Of a stretch of 64,000 nucleotides of DNA, positions 32,439 through 43,400 are shown in pieces. This stretch comes from Heterostelium album PN500. Lineage: Eukaryota > Evosea > Eumycetozoa > Acytosteliales > Acytosteliaceae. The stretch is from the NCBI RefSeq assembly GCF_000004825.1, contig NW_008805092.1:186001-250000 (forward strand). Direction: 5' to 3'. The notes beneath the pieces are model-generated. The model did not search any database. It was not told where the DNA came from and saw nothing but the letters and a program-made list of their open reading frames with translations. How positions within the stretch are numbered: position 1 is the first letter of the stretch; the number at the start of each line of letters is the position of its first letter. A program made the translations under genes and the position numbers.

Positions 32439-35177
32439 TTATTTCCAGATAATATTTGGATAACATTGTCTAGGTTCGAATGTGACATTTCCTACGGGAA
32501 TAGGTTGTTCTGATTTCTCAGAAAGAGTCTCATAATTTTTGGGTAACAACTTTTGAATAACGAGTGAGAGCGTTATATTTGTCTGAAAAGAAATGGAAAA
32601 GAATACAGAAGGGTAAATAAACATATTTTTTCTTTCTAATTATTTAATAATAAAATCAATACATACTCTGAGAATAGCTTTTGCTTCTTCAATTATATAG
32701 AAAGGAGGAGGTTTTGCGAAACCTTTCATAATATGTTCAATATTTTGTTTGGCCAATTTAATATTTTCTAAAGTTGATAATAGTATTCCAAATGCCTATT
32801 TGAATAGATTTTAGTTAGAAATAATTGTGCGCAATCAATTGATTGATAAACAAAAATTTACTTACTGTTATATCTTGAACTTGAATTGATTGATTAAATA
32901 ACTCCAAAGTGTAGGGTTCTGGTTGTTGATAGGGAGGACTGTTAAAGTGTTCGAATCTCTTGAGGAATCGGAGTGTTGGAGAACTGAATTCACACTTTGG
33001 TTTCTTGATTTTTCCCATCATCTCCAGTACTGTCATGAATCTAAACATCGATCGAGCAGTAAGTTTGTGAGATGCAATCAACAGACGATCGGGTGTTGCT
33101 GGTGGTAAGTGTGCATCGTTTTGCATATTATTGCTATTGTTATTATTATTATGTTGTTGTTGTTGAATTGATTTCGGGTGATTGTTATTCGCTGCAGCTT
33201 TCTGGTTGTTGTTGGTCGATCCTTTCTTGGCAGCTTTTTTCGCTTCTTTTTTCGCTTCTTTCTTCTCCTCTTTCTTGGTTCGCTGCGGTGTCTTTTGGTT
33301 CTCTTTGTAGATGTAGTGGTGCACCTGGATCTGGAGAGCGGCAAGGCAATCGAGATACCAGTAGATCTGCTGGTATTCGTGGTGTTCGTATATTTCGAGT
33401 TCGAATCCCAAGTAGAGATAGTGAATCATTAGCTTCAGTTTAATGTTGAAGATGAAACTACCAAACAGTATCGATATATTGGTTTTGTCTTTGGCGATCT
33501 CAGTGTCGATGATGTCAGCCTCACTCTGGAGAATGGTCAGGTCAAACAGCGAGTTCTTCAGCTTTCTATGCTGACGTGCACGATTCAACGAGGTCTGAAT
33601 GAATATCCTCTGTAACGCCAGCGAGAATCTCTCGACAAACTTGGCAATCTCTGGATTCTTCAAGTTCAAATACTGGCTGGGCACGCCAAACGATGTCATC
33701 CACTCGAGGATTGCACTGGGCACGGAATTCGATCGGAAGAACTGTCCACTCGGCAAAGGGAATAGTAAACGACGCAAAAGTGAACGGACAATAATATTGG
33801 GTGATTGTCTACTAAAGTAAAGATGATAGTCCAACACTGAACTTAAATCTAAATCACTTTTACTCTGTTGTTGTTGTTGCTGTTGTTGATTCTGTTGTTG
33901 ATTCTGTTGTTGTTGTTTCATTTGTTGATGAGTTTCCATTAGATGTGGCATTTGTAACATGGTCGATAGATCCCTAATGAGTTTATCGTAGTTGTCCAAC
34001 ACCTTGGCGAACGGGTGACATTGGTAAGCAGGAAAATCCATACTGGAGACAAAGAAGCAGTTTAGTTTGGCATTGAAGATTCCTTCGGGAATATCGACAA
34101 GTTTCAACTTTGGCAGTCGTGAACGCATGCTGTCCAATGTTTTCTGTATTTGCGGTATCAGTTTCTGTGCCATCACGACATTGGACGACATCAACGAGAA
34201 GAACAAAACGTAGAACATTCTTCTAAATGTTATCCTATCGTAGAGATCCTTCATATCGATTGCTTCGTCCGTCTTTTTTTCCTCGTTCAACTGGTCGACC
34301 ATCTGTAACAACTCTTTACTCAGCGCGTCCAACTGATTGACCAATACCAATGTATCCACATTCTGATTCAAATTGAAATCATAAGTCGACAGATTAAAGT
34401 CTTCTTCCTACAATCATTATTAGTTAAGTTACATTCAAACAGCATATATTTATCATAGCAATTCAATATACATACCACACAAACATCACCTCTTGATACA
34501 ATATGTATCAAAGTATCTGAGGATGCCAATAGTCCACTGATGTAGGTGGAGAGATAATTGTTTTTCAATCTACCTGGGAAGTGTAAATACATACAATTGA
34601 ATAGTGTAAATGCAATTGGATTACCTTCAATCCATCCAATCTGGAAAGGTGAGAATTTAAGTTAAGTTTGTTAGTTTGTTAGTTGGTAAGTTATTATGAT
34701 TATTATAATATTGTGGTAATGTTATAGATTGTTTGTATTCTTACTTACTTCATATGACATCAATCGATCGATGATTGCAATGATTTCTTTTGTATTTAAA
34801 GAGGTATCTCTTGGTACCTCTCCCATATCGTAGAGCATCTCAGCTGTGAACGGTCTATCTACATCTGAACCTGTATCCAATTTCTTGTTCATCACTTCCA
34901 GAGCATGAATAGCTTGATCCAATGTAAATTGTTTTGGATGTACAAGTTGACCTAATTTCATATCTATATATATATGTTAACATATAATTTGTATTCATTG
35001 TTTTAAGTTCATTCATTCATTTCATTAGTGAATGTGACATTGACAAGTCGTTCGTTAAACTAAACTATTGCTTTTAATTACAAACTTACCTTTTAGAGCA
35101 TCTTTAAAAATAGGTAATGCATCTTCATATAAATCATCTTCTTGATTATTCAAAGAAGCAGTAGAAGTAGTTGACAT
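32439..35177 (-). CDS. naa35: N-alpha-acetyltransferase 35, NatC auxiliary subunit (Mak10)
   Basis: Six exons: 35177-35090, 34963-34749, 34640-34476, 34407-32866, 32795-32667, 32582-32439; 760 aa. Conserved Mak10 blocks: 'MKLGQLVHPKQFTLDQAIHA' followed by 'LEVMNKKLDTG'; 'IGWIEGNPIAFTLFNCMYLH'; 'FFVSSMDFPAYQCHPFAKV'; 'RQSPNIIVRSLLRRLLFP'; 'FNSPPYQQPEPYTLELFNQS'. It scaffolds NatC, which acetylates N-terminal Met followed by hydrophobic residues, at the ribosome. The insertions are amoeba-typical: a poly-Gln run near residue 320, and a Lys/Glu-rich then Asn-rich linker ('EEKKEAKKEAKKAAKKG') that may contact ribosomal RNA (inference). Complete and of normal family length. Confidence 0.93.
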
Positions 35178-35615
35178 TGATTTATCTATTTAACTATTGT
35201 ATACAAATAAATATATATAATATCTAATTTATGATAATCAATGAATAAACTAACAATGTTTTGAAGTTCTTAAAGTTCTTTAAAAAAAAAAAAACAAAAA
35301 ACCTGCATTTTGACAAAAAAAAATTAAAAAAATCTGGAAAAACAAAAAAATGAACAACTAATGATTATAATAATCATCATGTATTAGTTGTTTCACAATT
35401 TATAATAATAATAATACTTTATAAATTTAAATTTGATTTATTTAATGATTTCAAACTATTAATGATTTCATCAAATGAAAAGTTTGATTCTTCATGATGA
35501 TTATTATTATTATCATTGTTATATTGTTCTTTTAACAATTCTAGTTTTAAAATGATCTTTGTTACTATATTCTTTTTTGTTGATGTTATCTTTTTTGTTG
35601 TTTTTGATCCAAAGA
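35178..35615 (-). pseudogene. NAA35 promoter spacer and displaced C-terminal coding remnant of ankyrin-like copy 1
   Basis: 35178-35400 is AT-rich spacer upstream of NAA35 with no visible feature. 35419-35610 is an open minus-strand frame ('ITSTKKNIVTKIILKLELL', then 'EESNFSFDEIINSLKSLN') nearly identical to the C-terminus of the paralogue at 37056-38342. In copy 1 it is out of frame with the gene body, because two A-runs are each one base longer than in copy 2, and the body ends early at 35616. Confidence 0.7.
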
Positions 35616-36674
35616 TCATAGATAAACTTTTAACATTCTTAAAGTTGATAAACTTGTTGTTGCCTTAATTAACAATTCGCCAAAACAAACATTGACTGTC
35701 TCTCGTATGAATATTTCCAACATCTTTGAGTTGTTCATTTCAATCGCTTTGAAGAATCGATCAGATCTATAGTGTTGGAACGGATCACCCAATTTCTCCG
35801 ATCGATGTTGATATATGAATTCGATGAGATCTACATTCTGGCTATCGACAATCTGTCTCAGAGAATAGTGATTACATTCACAACCTCTTCTTTGATACAA
35901 TAGTTTAAATGCATCGCAATGACCATTGTTTATTGAATTACACAGAGTCATTTTAGATACCACCAACTCTTTATCACGATCCAACAAGAATTCGACTGTT
36001 TCCAAGTGTCTACTAGTCGATGCCAGTCCGAGATGATGATCAGTTGACATCCTTTCGACAATCCTATTGTCGTAGTACCATTTGAGAACACTGAGATTAC
36101 CATTTATTGCAGCGGTATTGAATATCTTGTCGGACATTTGGAAGTTATTCTCTCCCTGGAAGAGGAATAGCAGTACATCTACATCACTCTTGACCGCTGC
36201 ATACAACACACATTTCTGACTCCATTTAGATTTTGGCTCACAGTTTTTGTGGAGGAATCTGAGTACATCTATATCACCATCCAGACATGCAACATAGACT
36301 GTTAGATCATGTATATCGCTGTTAAAAAATCTGTTGGTATAATACTTGTTGATATTGTGATAGATTGTCTTTGCTAATTCATAGTGCCTTAACTTAACGA
36401 TGGTTGGCCACTCACGAACATAGGATTGTAATCTTTGTTTTTTTGATTTGTCATTAATAAGATTCTGTAAAAGATTGTTGAACTCTGATTCATATCGATC
36501 TATTAAATTATATTTTAAAATGATTTTTGGTTTTAGCATGTCCCATTTGAAAGATTCGACACACATTCTTCTGTGAATGTCAACTACATTTTCGAAAATT
36601 TGTATTCTGATATATTTGTTTTTTAATAATCTTAAAAATAGTAAATATTTATAATCTGTTATGTTTATAGACAT
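35616..36674 (-). CDS. Ankyrin-like repeat protein, copy 1 (C-terminally shortened)
   Basis: Single exon, 352 aa. The N-terminal module ('YIRIQIFENVVDIHR', 'CVESFKWDMLKPKIILKY') is a dictyostelid pattern that precedes ankyrin-like units. These units follow: 'VACLDGDIDVLRFLHKN', 'AAVKSDVDVLLFLFQG', 'AAINGNLSVLKWYYDN', 'LASTSRHLETVEFLLDRD', 'SINNGHCDAFKLLYQRRG'. Compared with copy 2, one extra A in an AAA run near 35630 shifts the frame after 'LSTLRMLK', ending the protein about 60 residues early. Either this is a recent loss of the tail or a homopolymer error in the assembly. The role is unknown; protein-protein binding is likely from the repeats. Confidence 0.82.
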   Translation of the reverse strand: MSINITDYKYLLFLRLLKNKYIRIQIFENVVDIHRRMCVESFKWDMLKPKIILKYNLIDRYESEFNNLLQNLINDKSKKQRLQSYVREWPTIVKLRHYELAKTIYHNINKYYTNRFFNSDIHDLTVYVACLDGDIDVLRFLHKNCEPKSKWSQKCVLYAAVKSDVDVLLFLFQGENNFQMSDKIFNTAAINGNLSVLKWYYDNRIVERMSTDHHLGLASTSRHLETVEFLLDRDKELVVSKMTLCNSINNGHCDAFKLLYQRRGCECNHYSLRQIVDSQNVDLIEFIYQHRSEKLGDPFQHYRSDRFFKAIEMNNSKMLEIFIRETVNVCFGELLIKATTSLSTLRMLKVYL

Positions 36675-37055
36675 TTTATTAAAGTACTCTAACGGTTTGA
36701 TAATCGCAAAGCAAAGCGATTTATAACATCAATAAAAATAGTATGTTTTTTATTTTCTTTTCAGAAAAAATCAAAGAATTCAAATTCCTATTAAATTCTC
36801 TAAACAACCAAAAAAAAAAAAAAGTAGTCTTGAAACTTTGTCGATTTGATTGTTAGAGATAATGATAGGAGCAACACTCTGAAGATTAATATTGAAACAA
36901 AAAAAGGTTGAGCTAACAGAAGCTGAAGTCATCAAAAAATAGAGTTGGTTACATAAATACCACTAGTATCATTCAATCAACATGGTTAAAAGCATATTAC
37001 ATGTAAGTCTGTTGGATTTAATATAAAAGAAGAATAATAAGTTGTTTGGTGGTTG

Positions 37056-38342
37056 TTAATTAGTTGATGTCATATCTTTATTATTTAGTGATTTCAAACT
37101 ATTAATGATTTCGTCAAATGAAAAGTTTGATTCTTCATGATGATTATTATTATTATCATTGTTATATTGTTCTTTTAACAATTCTAGTTTTAAAATGATC
37201 TTTGTTACTATATTCTTTTTTGTTGATGTTATCTTTTTGTTGTTTTTGATCCAAAGATCATAGATAAACTTTAACATTCTTAAAGTTGACAAACTTGCTG
37301 CGGCTTTGATAAGCAATTCGCTAAAACAAAAATTGACTGTCTCTCTTATGAATATCTCCAACATCTTTGAGTTGTTCATTTCAATCGCTTTGAAGAATCG
37401 ATCAGATCTATAGTGTTGGAACGGATCACCCAATTTCTCCGATCGATGTTGATATAAGAATTCGATGAGATCTACATTCTGGCTATCGACAATCTGTCTC
37501 AGAGAATAGTGATTACATTCACAACCTCTTCTTTGATACATAAGTTTAAATACATCTGGATGTCCATTGTTTATAGAACAAACCATTGTAAGATCGGATA
37601 CTACCGACTCTTTATCACGATCCAACAAGAATTTGACTGTTTCCAAGTGTCCACCAATCGATGCCAGTCTGAGATGAAGATCAGTTGACATCCTTTCGAC
37701 AATCCTATTGTCGTAGTACCATTTGAGAAAACTGAGATTACCATGTGATGCAGCGGTATTGAAAATGTTGTCAAACAAGTTGGATGCCTGCCCTCCCTTT
37801 AAAAGGAATAGGAGTACTTCTACATCACTCTTGACCGCTGCCAACGATAGACATTTCTGACTCCATTTCGTTTTCGGTACACAATCGTTGTGCAGAAATC
37901 TGAGTATTGCCATGTCACCCTCCAAACATGCATTTTCGACTGTTTTATTGTACATTTGATTGATATCGTAATAAGACACAAGCGTATAGATTTTAGAATA
38001 GTAGTCCTTTATATTGGTATAGATTGACTTAGCCAATTCGAAATGTCCCAACTTGACAAGAGTTGACCACTCATAAATATAGAATTTTAATCGATCTTTT
38101 TTCGATTTGTCCTTGTGATTCTGGAGGAATTGTTTGTACTCTGATTCAAATCTATCTATCAAATTATATTTTAAAATGATTTTTGGTTTTAACATGTCCC
38201 ATTTGAAAGATTCGACACACATTATTCTATGAATGTCAACTACATTTTCGAAAATTTGTATTCTGATATATTTGTTATTTAATAATCTTAAAAGTAGAAT
38301 GTGTTTATAATCTATGATGTTGTTTGATGTGTTTGTTGACAT
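37056..38342 (-). CDS. Ankyrin-like repeat protein, copy 2
   Basis: Single exon, 428 aa, paralogue of the gene just downstream. Same N-terminal module ('LRLLNNKYIRIQIFENVVD') and ankyrin-like units ('ENACLEGDMAILRFLHND', 'AAVKSDVEVLLFLLKG', 'AASHGNLSFLKWYYDN', 'LASIGGHLETVKFLLDRD'). About 80 identical residues follow ('CECNHYSLRQIVDSQNVDLI', 'HYRSDRFFKAIEMNNSKMLE'), with only scattered DNA differences at 37330-37530 against 35670-35870. The basic/Asn-rich tail is intact here. The gradient of identity, high at the 3' end and lower at the 5' end, suggests gene conversion. Confidence 0.85.
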   Translation of the reverse strand: MSTNTSNNIIDYKHILLLRLLNNKYIRIQIFENVVDIHRIMCVESFKWDMLKPKIILKYNLIDRFESEYKQFLQNHKDKSKKDRLKFYIYEWSTLVKLGHFELAKSIYTNIKDYYSKIYTLVSYYDINQMYNKTVENACLEGDMAILRFLHNDCVPKTKWSQKCLSLAAVKSDVEVLLFLLKGGQASNLFDNIFNTAASHGNLSFLKWYYDNRIVERMSTDLHLRLASIGGHLETVKFLLDRDKESVVSDLTMVCSINNGHPDVFKLMYQRRGCECNHYSLRQIVDSQNVDLIEFLYQHRSEKLGDPFQHYRSDRFFKAIEMNNSKMLEIFIRETVNFCFSELLIKAAASLSTLRMLKFIYDLWIKNNKKITSTKKNIVTKIILKLELLKEQYNNDNNNNHHEESNFSFDEIINSLKSLNNKDMTSTN

Positions 38343-38731
38343 TATTGTTTTTTACAAAAGAGTAAAGTAGTAGTTTATTTAATGAATAAAATGTCTTCAA
38401 TTTCAAATATTTTTTTTATTTCTAAATTTTTTCTCTTTTTTAAAATTTAATATTTGTGAAATACGTTATCTATATATTAATATTTTTAGATTTTTCCCAG
38501 TAGTGAAAAAGATAATTTAATACAACATTGTGTAGGCGTATATACTGTATAATAATAAACAACAGAGTGTCTTTCTTCTGATTGGCATGGTAAGTTGTTA
38601 TACACTTCTTAGCTGATGCCAATCAGATTTAATGTAGGTTGGGGGGTGCTGCTTTCTTGACCCTCTGAAAATGTTGAAATGATCTATTGTTGGAATCACA
38701 GATTACTGCATTGTTTAAATAGTTGTTACTT
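38343..38731. repeat. Spacer with a hairpin (CTGATTGGCAT / ATGCCAATCAG)
   Basis: AT-rich spacer upstream of ankyrin-like copy 2. Arms at about 38579-38589 and 38616-38626 are exact 11-bp complements around a loop of about 26 nt that contains GTAAGTTGTTATACACTTCT. Immediately after it lies a short GC-richer patch (38636-38670) with a run of six G. No open frame. It may be a small folded RNA or the end of a degraded element. Confidence 0.55.
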
Positions 38732-39062
38732 TTTTTTTTAAAAAACATTTATGATTCATTGCAGAGCAATCGACAGTGACTCCTTGGGAGATAGAATTAG
38801 CGATGGTGAAGTTAAGTTTGTGGTAATTGGCATCGATCAATTTAGTGTATTGGGTACCATCACCAAACATTTTACAGGACAGCGCCTGCCATAAAGAATG
38901 TACTATAGCAGCAGTAAGGTGGGTGAAGTGGACAGTAGTACGAATAGGACCGTCGAACTTGATGCACAACTCATGATCAGTCAACAAATTTCAGGTATTG
39001 ATATTAACCTGCTAGTTCGTGTTTTATATTATATACATTCTCACAGGCCGTGAGAAATAGCC
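38732..39062 (-). mobile_element. Fragment of a tRNA-associated non-LTR retrotransposon (TRE3-like)
   Basis: On the minus strand, about 95 bp (39062-38968) match 45668-45766 nearly base for base, and the fragment starts 86 bp 3' of tRNA-Gly. It continues into an open frame (about 38987-38715: 'DHELCIKFDGPIRTTVHFTH', 'IVHSLWQALSCKMFGDGTQY') with strongly coding third-position bias. This frame ends at an A-run near 38732-38741. The position, orientation and sharing with the tRNA-Tyr locus suggest a TRE3-type LINE that targets the 3' side of tRNA genes. The open frame would be the start of ORF1, but I do not recognise a domain. I found no target-site duplication for this copy. Confidence 0.6.
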
Positions 39063-39148
39063 AATAATAAGGTTAGCAGTGGAAGTGTTACATTTTTTTG
39101 TTTATTTATGAAACGCATGCGGTCCTTAAAAATTTATTAGATTAAAAT

Positions 39149-39218
39149 GCGTTGTCCGGGAATCGAACCCGGGTCTCCTGCTTGGTAGGCAAGAATTCTG
39201 CCACTAGACCAACAACGC
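39149..39218 (-). tRNA. tRNA-Gly (GCC)
   Basis: The minus strand gives a 70-nt cloverleaf: acceptor GCGTTGT pairs with ACAACGC, D-arm with TGGTCTAGTGGCA, anticodon loop TTGCCTA (GCC), T-arm with GGGTTCGATTCCC (a perfect B box GGTTCGATTCC). No intron. A TTTT terminator follows a few bases downstream (39144-39147). The sequence is very close to eukaryotic tRNA-Gly(GCC) in general. Confidence 0.97.
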
Positions 39219-39740
39219 TTTTTTGATAAAAATTTTTCACATTGGGTTTTTTATTTCTTTTCTATTTTTATAGATCAATAAATATTATTTTGATTTTTGA
39301 TGGATGACTAATCAAACAATCAGGCAGAGATTTGCTTCTGTTCTATGTTTCAAATCAACTGCAATCAATGAATTTATTTTAAAAATATAATCAACTTTCA
39401 GCTCTGCCCTAAATTTGTTCTTGCAAATTATGAAATTTTATTAGTTTTGACGTTACCATGGTTTATTAGGATTTTTTTTGATAGAACCCCAAACTATTTT
39501 AATCTTTTGACACACATTCGCATAAAAAAAAGTTTGTTCAAAATAAAGAGGATGAGGTCCTTTCAAGGGTTATCAAAAACTTTCATTGACAATAATGATG
39601 AAAATATGACCTTTGGTTTAAGTGATTTCCAGGAAATCAATGACACAAAGCTGAACCTATAAAAATTCATAATTAGTAGTTATTATCTATCTAGTCTACA
39701 ATTTTCATACATTTATAATATATATTTAAAACAAATTAAA
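39219..39740. other. Spacer between tRNA-Gly and the GFA-domain gene
   Basis: AT-rich, about 520 bp, shared 5' flank of the two genes. A 71-codon plus-strand frame at 39447-39662 has no ATG at its start, no recognisable motif and weak coding character; I do not call it. No repeats or other RNA genes seen. Confidence 0.5.
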
Positions 39741-40205
39741 ATGGATTCCAATACACCAACTACTACTGCCACTAACGATGTTGCTGCTGTTGATCAGAGT
39801 ACAGTTATTCCATCGGGTGTCAGAGTCTATACTGGTCAATGTTTCTGTGGTGATATCAAGTTCACTGTTGAAGCGGATCTTAATCAATTAAAGTCTGGTC
39901 GTTGCAATTGCTCTTTCTGTGTCAAGCATAGAGGATGGTTCTATAGATTGGAGAATGTCAATCAATTCAAGCTTCTCACTCCCGAAGAGAATATGATGAC
40001 ATTCAGTCGTGGAAACCACGCCTGCAAAAAATGTGCCGTCTACACACACGCAATCGGTGACTATGGAGAAGGTCCCTATTGCTCAGTTGCCGTCAATTGC
40101 ATCGATGATCTTACCCCAGCACAAAAGTCAGCCATTCCAATTACTTATTTCGATGGATTAAATAATAATTGGTGGTCAGCTCCGAGCCATGTTAATTACT
40201 TATAA
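39741..40205 (+). CDS. GFA/CENP-V-type zinc protein
   Basis: Single exon, 154 aa, starting at the first ATG after an AT-rich leader. The cysteine pattern is that of the GFA (glutathione-dependent formaldehyde-activating enzyme) fold: Cys34-x-Cys36-Gly ('GQCFCGDIKF'), Cys55-x-Cys57-x2-Cys60 ('GRCNCSFC') and Cys95-x2-Cys98 ('HACKKC'), which bind one structural and one catalytic zinc. The first 25 residues are Thr/Ala-rich and not conserved. GFA proteins include S-hydroxymethylglutathione synthase and many members without known reaction; the natural substrate here cannot be read from sequence. The gene lies alone, convergent with the SPINDLY gene 295 bp away. Confidence 0.9.
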   Translation: MDSNTPTTTATNDVAAVDQSTVIPSGVRVYTGQCFCGDIKFTVEADLNQLKSGRCNCSFCVKHRGWFYRLENVNQFKLLTPEENMMTFSRGNHACKKCAVYTHAIGDYGEGPYCSVAVNCIDDLTPAQKSAIPITYFDGLNNNWWSAPSHVNYL

Positions 40206-40500
40206 AAATAAACTGTAATATCTATATTCTAAAGTAATATCTAAACTAATAGCTTAAAGGATCTTTTTTTTTTAAAGTTGTTAAAAGTCAATTAAAGCTA
40301 GTGAGAAAAACAAAAAAAAACCAACATAGCGAACCACTTGCTGTTCACACTTTTTTTTTTTTTTTGCATGAAAAAAAGTTTGTGGCGACTGCAGAATACT
40401 ATTTTTGCTATGTCTGGTCAGGTGTGGGGTTTTATTTGATTTTTAACAGTTGAATTTATAATACAAAAAATTTGGTAAATGTAGTAAAGATATTTATAAT

Positions 40501-43200
40501 CTAATTTCTAAATTTATTATTCCATATATCTTTATATGCTTTTTCTAGATTATTTGTAAATTTAGCGTTATCACAAATATTGGAATTCAACATGGTTTGT
40601 CTGAGTGAACTTCTATAGAGTCTTAGTAGTTCTCTGTCGTTTGCCAATTTGATTGCTGTTTCTATGTATTCTTCTTGTGACTCTGTGATCAGATTCTTAA
40701 TTGGCAAGTCAGAGGCGATATTCGAGAGTATCGATTGTCCGACGTTGTGTGAATGTGAACTGCCAACAAGCGTTACCACAGGTACACCCATCCATATTGC
40801 TTCGCAAGTTGTTGTTGTGCCTGCATAGGGGAATGTATCGAGTGCAACATCGATTTGGTTGTAAATCTTTAGATGATCCTCTTGGCTTGGAAGTAGTGCT
40901 AGCAGGGTGGTGCGAGCGACTTCGATTCCAAAGTGTTGGAGTCGCTCGAGGAACGATGCACAAGTTGTAGGACAAGTGAATGATTTACTCTTTAGCAGCA
41001 ACCGGCAATTAGGAACCGATCTCATCAACTTTGACCAACATTCAAGTACCTGATCACTGTACTTTGAGACGACATTGCACGTTCCATAGGTTATATAACC
41101 GTTTTGTTCGGATGGCGGTAGTACCGATGGTTCTGCAGCCAGACAGTGTTGTGGTGGTGTATAGGTGAGAAAGCAACTATCGAGTCGATAGAGTTGTTCG
41201 GTGTACTGTTGAACCGTTGAACCAACCGGGTCAGTATAGCTATCTGTGAATTTGTAATCGATATTTGGCAGACCAGTAGTATTAGGATAGCCTAGATACG
41301 ATATTGTAATTGGCGCAGGTTTCAAAGCAACGACATCCAATCGATTCGAACAAGTATGTCCAGCCAAGTCAACAAGAATATCAACACAATCGTCGACTAT
41401 CATCTGTGCCACCACAACATCTGATTTACCAACAATCGACCGCCAACAATGATTATATGATTTAAGTCTAATGGTAGTATCATCTTCCTTTATAACATTT
41501 GAATAACTATAATTATAGAATGAAATATAAATATAATAAGCAAGAAAGTAAAGTTATGTATTACATAGTCAATGTTTATAATTAATACTTTACCAATAAA
41601 TATTAAATAAATTCCTATCATGATGTTTTAATATACCATCAATAAAATAAGATACAGAATGTGTAAAGAAATCAGGTGATATATAACCTATTGTTAATTT
41701 ATCTTTTTCTTTTAATTCTGTTTTATAACTATTAAATTAAATTATTAATTATTAATTAGTTGAATATGAATAATATAATTTTGTTTTGTCAAGTCCTTTT
41801 AATTAAACATACTTTTGAATCAATTTATCTTTTTTAATATAATTCTTTCCCCATCTCTTATGTGATTTAAATATTGATAATAATGTTCTATTTGAATCTA
41901 TATTTATATTGATATTATATTAATCAAATTTGATTTAGTTAATGGTTACATTCTAATCATTATATATATACACTCTTTGATTGTTGATCAACAACTTACA
42001 ATTTAATGCTAATAATTTATTGTGAGGAGCATTGATAGAGTTTGGTGTGTATAATATCGATTTATCATATGCTTCTATTGCTTCATCGATCTTTCCTTCA
42101 TCTCTATAGATGACACCGAGATTGTTGTACGCTTCGCCATAGGTGTTCAATTCCTCTATCGCTCGTTTAATATATCGCTTCGCCTCTGACATGCGACCTT
42201 GAAGTGTGTAGATCACTCCAATGTTGTTCAGTGCCTGTGCAAAGTGAGGATTGCACGTGAGTGCACGATTATAACACTCGAGTGCAGCATCAAAGTTGTT
42301 GAGCTCGCGATACAGCACTCCGAGATTATTGTTTGCCTCTGTGTAGGTCGGCTTGAAGTGAATGGCCAGCTCGTAGCAAACGATCGCTTTCTCATACTGC
42401 AGTCTCTCAACGTAGATAATCGCGAGATTATAGTAGGCGTCGGCGTATCCGCTGTGGTAGTAGAGCGACCGCTTATACGACTCGGTGGCACGCTCCAAGT
42501 CACCGGCGACTTTGTAGCGTGTGCCCAAGTCGCACAGCGCCACCGACATGTTGAACTTGACGAGCTGGTAGTTTGCATTGTACTTGAGAGCACGCTGGTA
42601 GAATTCAATGGCGCCGTCGAGATCGCCGTTGTTCTTGTGTATGACACCGACATTGCACAACGCCTCCGGGTAGTTTGGTCGAAGGTCGAGCGCATTCGCG
42701 TAGTGGCTGAGCGCCAGTAGACGTTCGCCACGCTCATAGCTAACCACACCAAGATGAAAGTGTGCCGGTGCATACCGATCGTTTAGCAACAACGCCAAAT
42801 GATAGATTAAATAGGATTCATCGGTTTGTTGCTTTACCAGAGTACGCAAATCCGTTGCAACCTCAACCACATAGGATTCCGGTGATATCGAACACTGCGA
42901 GTAAATCGTCGGCAATTCAATCCATTCCGGTAGCTCACTAGATAATCCAACACTTAATAATAATTGTAAAATAGCTGAATTTAAAATATTATTATTATTA
43001 TTGTTATTATTATTTAATGATGTTTTAAATGATTTCCATTCATTTAACTTATAGGCATCTTCAATATGTTTGGGTGCTATAATACGGACTATTCTAGAAC
43101 CGTTGAAGCAAATTACTCTTATCGTCGATGATTCATTGGTTGCATTTGTTGTCACTGTGAGAATATTATTGATTTTTTCCTCGACTATATTATTATTCAT
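40501..43200 (-). CDS. spy: SPINDLY, nucleocytoplasmic protein O-fucosyltransferase
   Basis: Four exons: 43200-42000, 41897-41813, 41728-41594, 41506-40501; 808 aa. Residues 140-400 are tandem TPRs ('PAHFHLGVVSYERGERLLAL', 'PEALCNVGVIHKNNGDLDGA', 'AYNNLGVIYRDEGKIDEAI'). The C-terminal GT41 region has 'LTIGYISPDFFTHSVSYFI', 'VDILVDLAGHTCSNRLDVV', 'ISYLGYPNTTGLPNIDYKFT' and 'LDTFPYAGTTTTCEAIWMGV', closer to plant SPY than to OGT (compare SPY's 'IGYPNTTGLPT'). SPY moves fucose from GDP-fucose to Ser/Thr of nuclear proteins, and a Dictyostelium Spy is known to do this. The Asn run in residues 60-72 is amoeba-typical. The call rests on several diagnostic blocks; distinction from OGT is high but not absolute. 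Confidence 0.93.
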
Positions 43201-43400
43201 TAATTAATTATTAATAAAGTAAGAAAACAATAGTCTATTAAAATAGTGCTATTACTATATCAATTAACTATAAATATATATATAAATATTTACATTCCAA
43301 TGAAATTAATAAATTAAAAAGGTAATTTGTTTTTTTTTTTTAAAGATTAGTGGTGTGTTTGTTGTTTTATTGCAGTATTATTGGAATGTACAAGTATATG

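Noticed and set aside
36850-36900. Possible C/D-box snoRNA (ATGATAGG...CTGA)
   Set aside because: Boxes only partly match and there is no terminal stem; too easily found by chance.
39447-39662. 71-codon frame before the GFA gene
   Set aside because: No ATG at the start, no coding bias, no recognisable motif.
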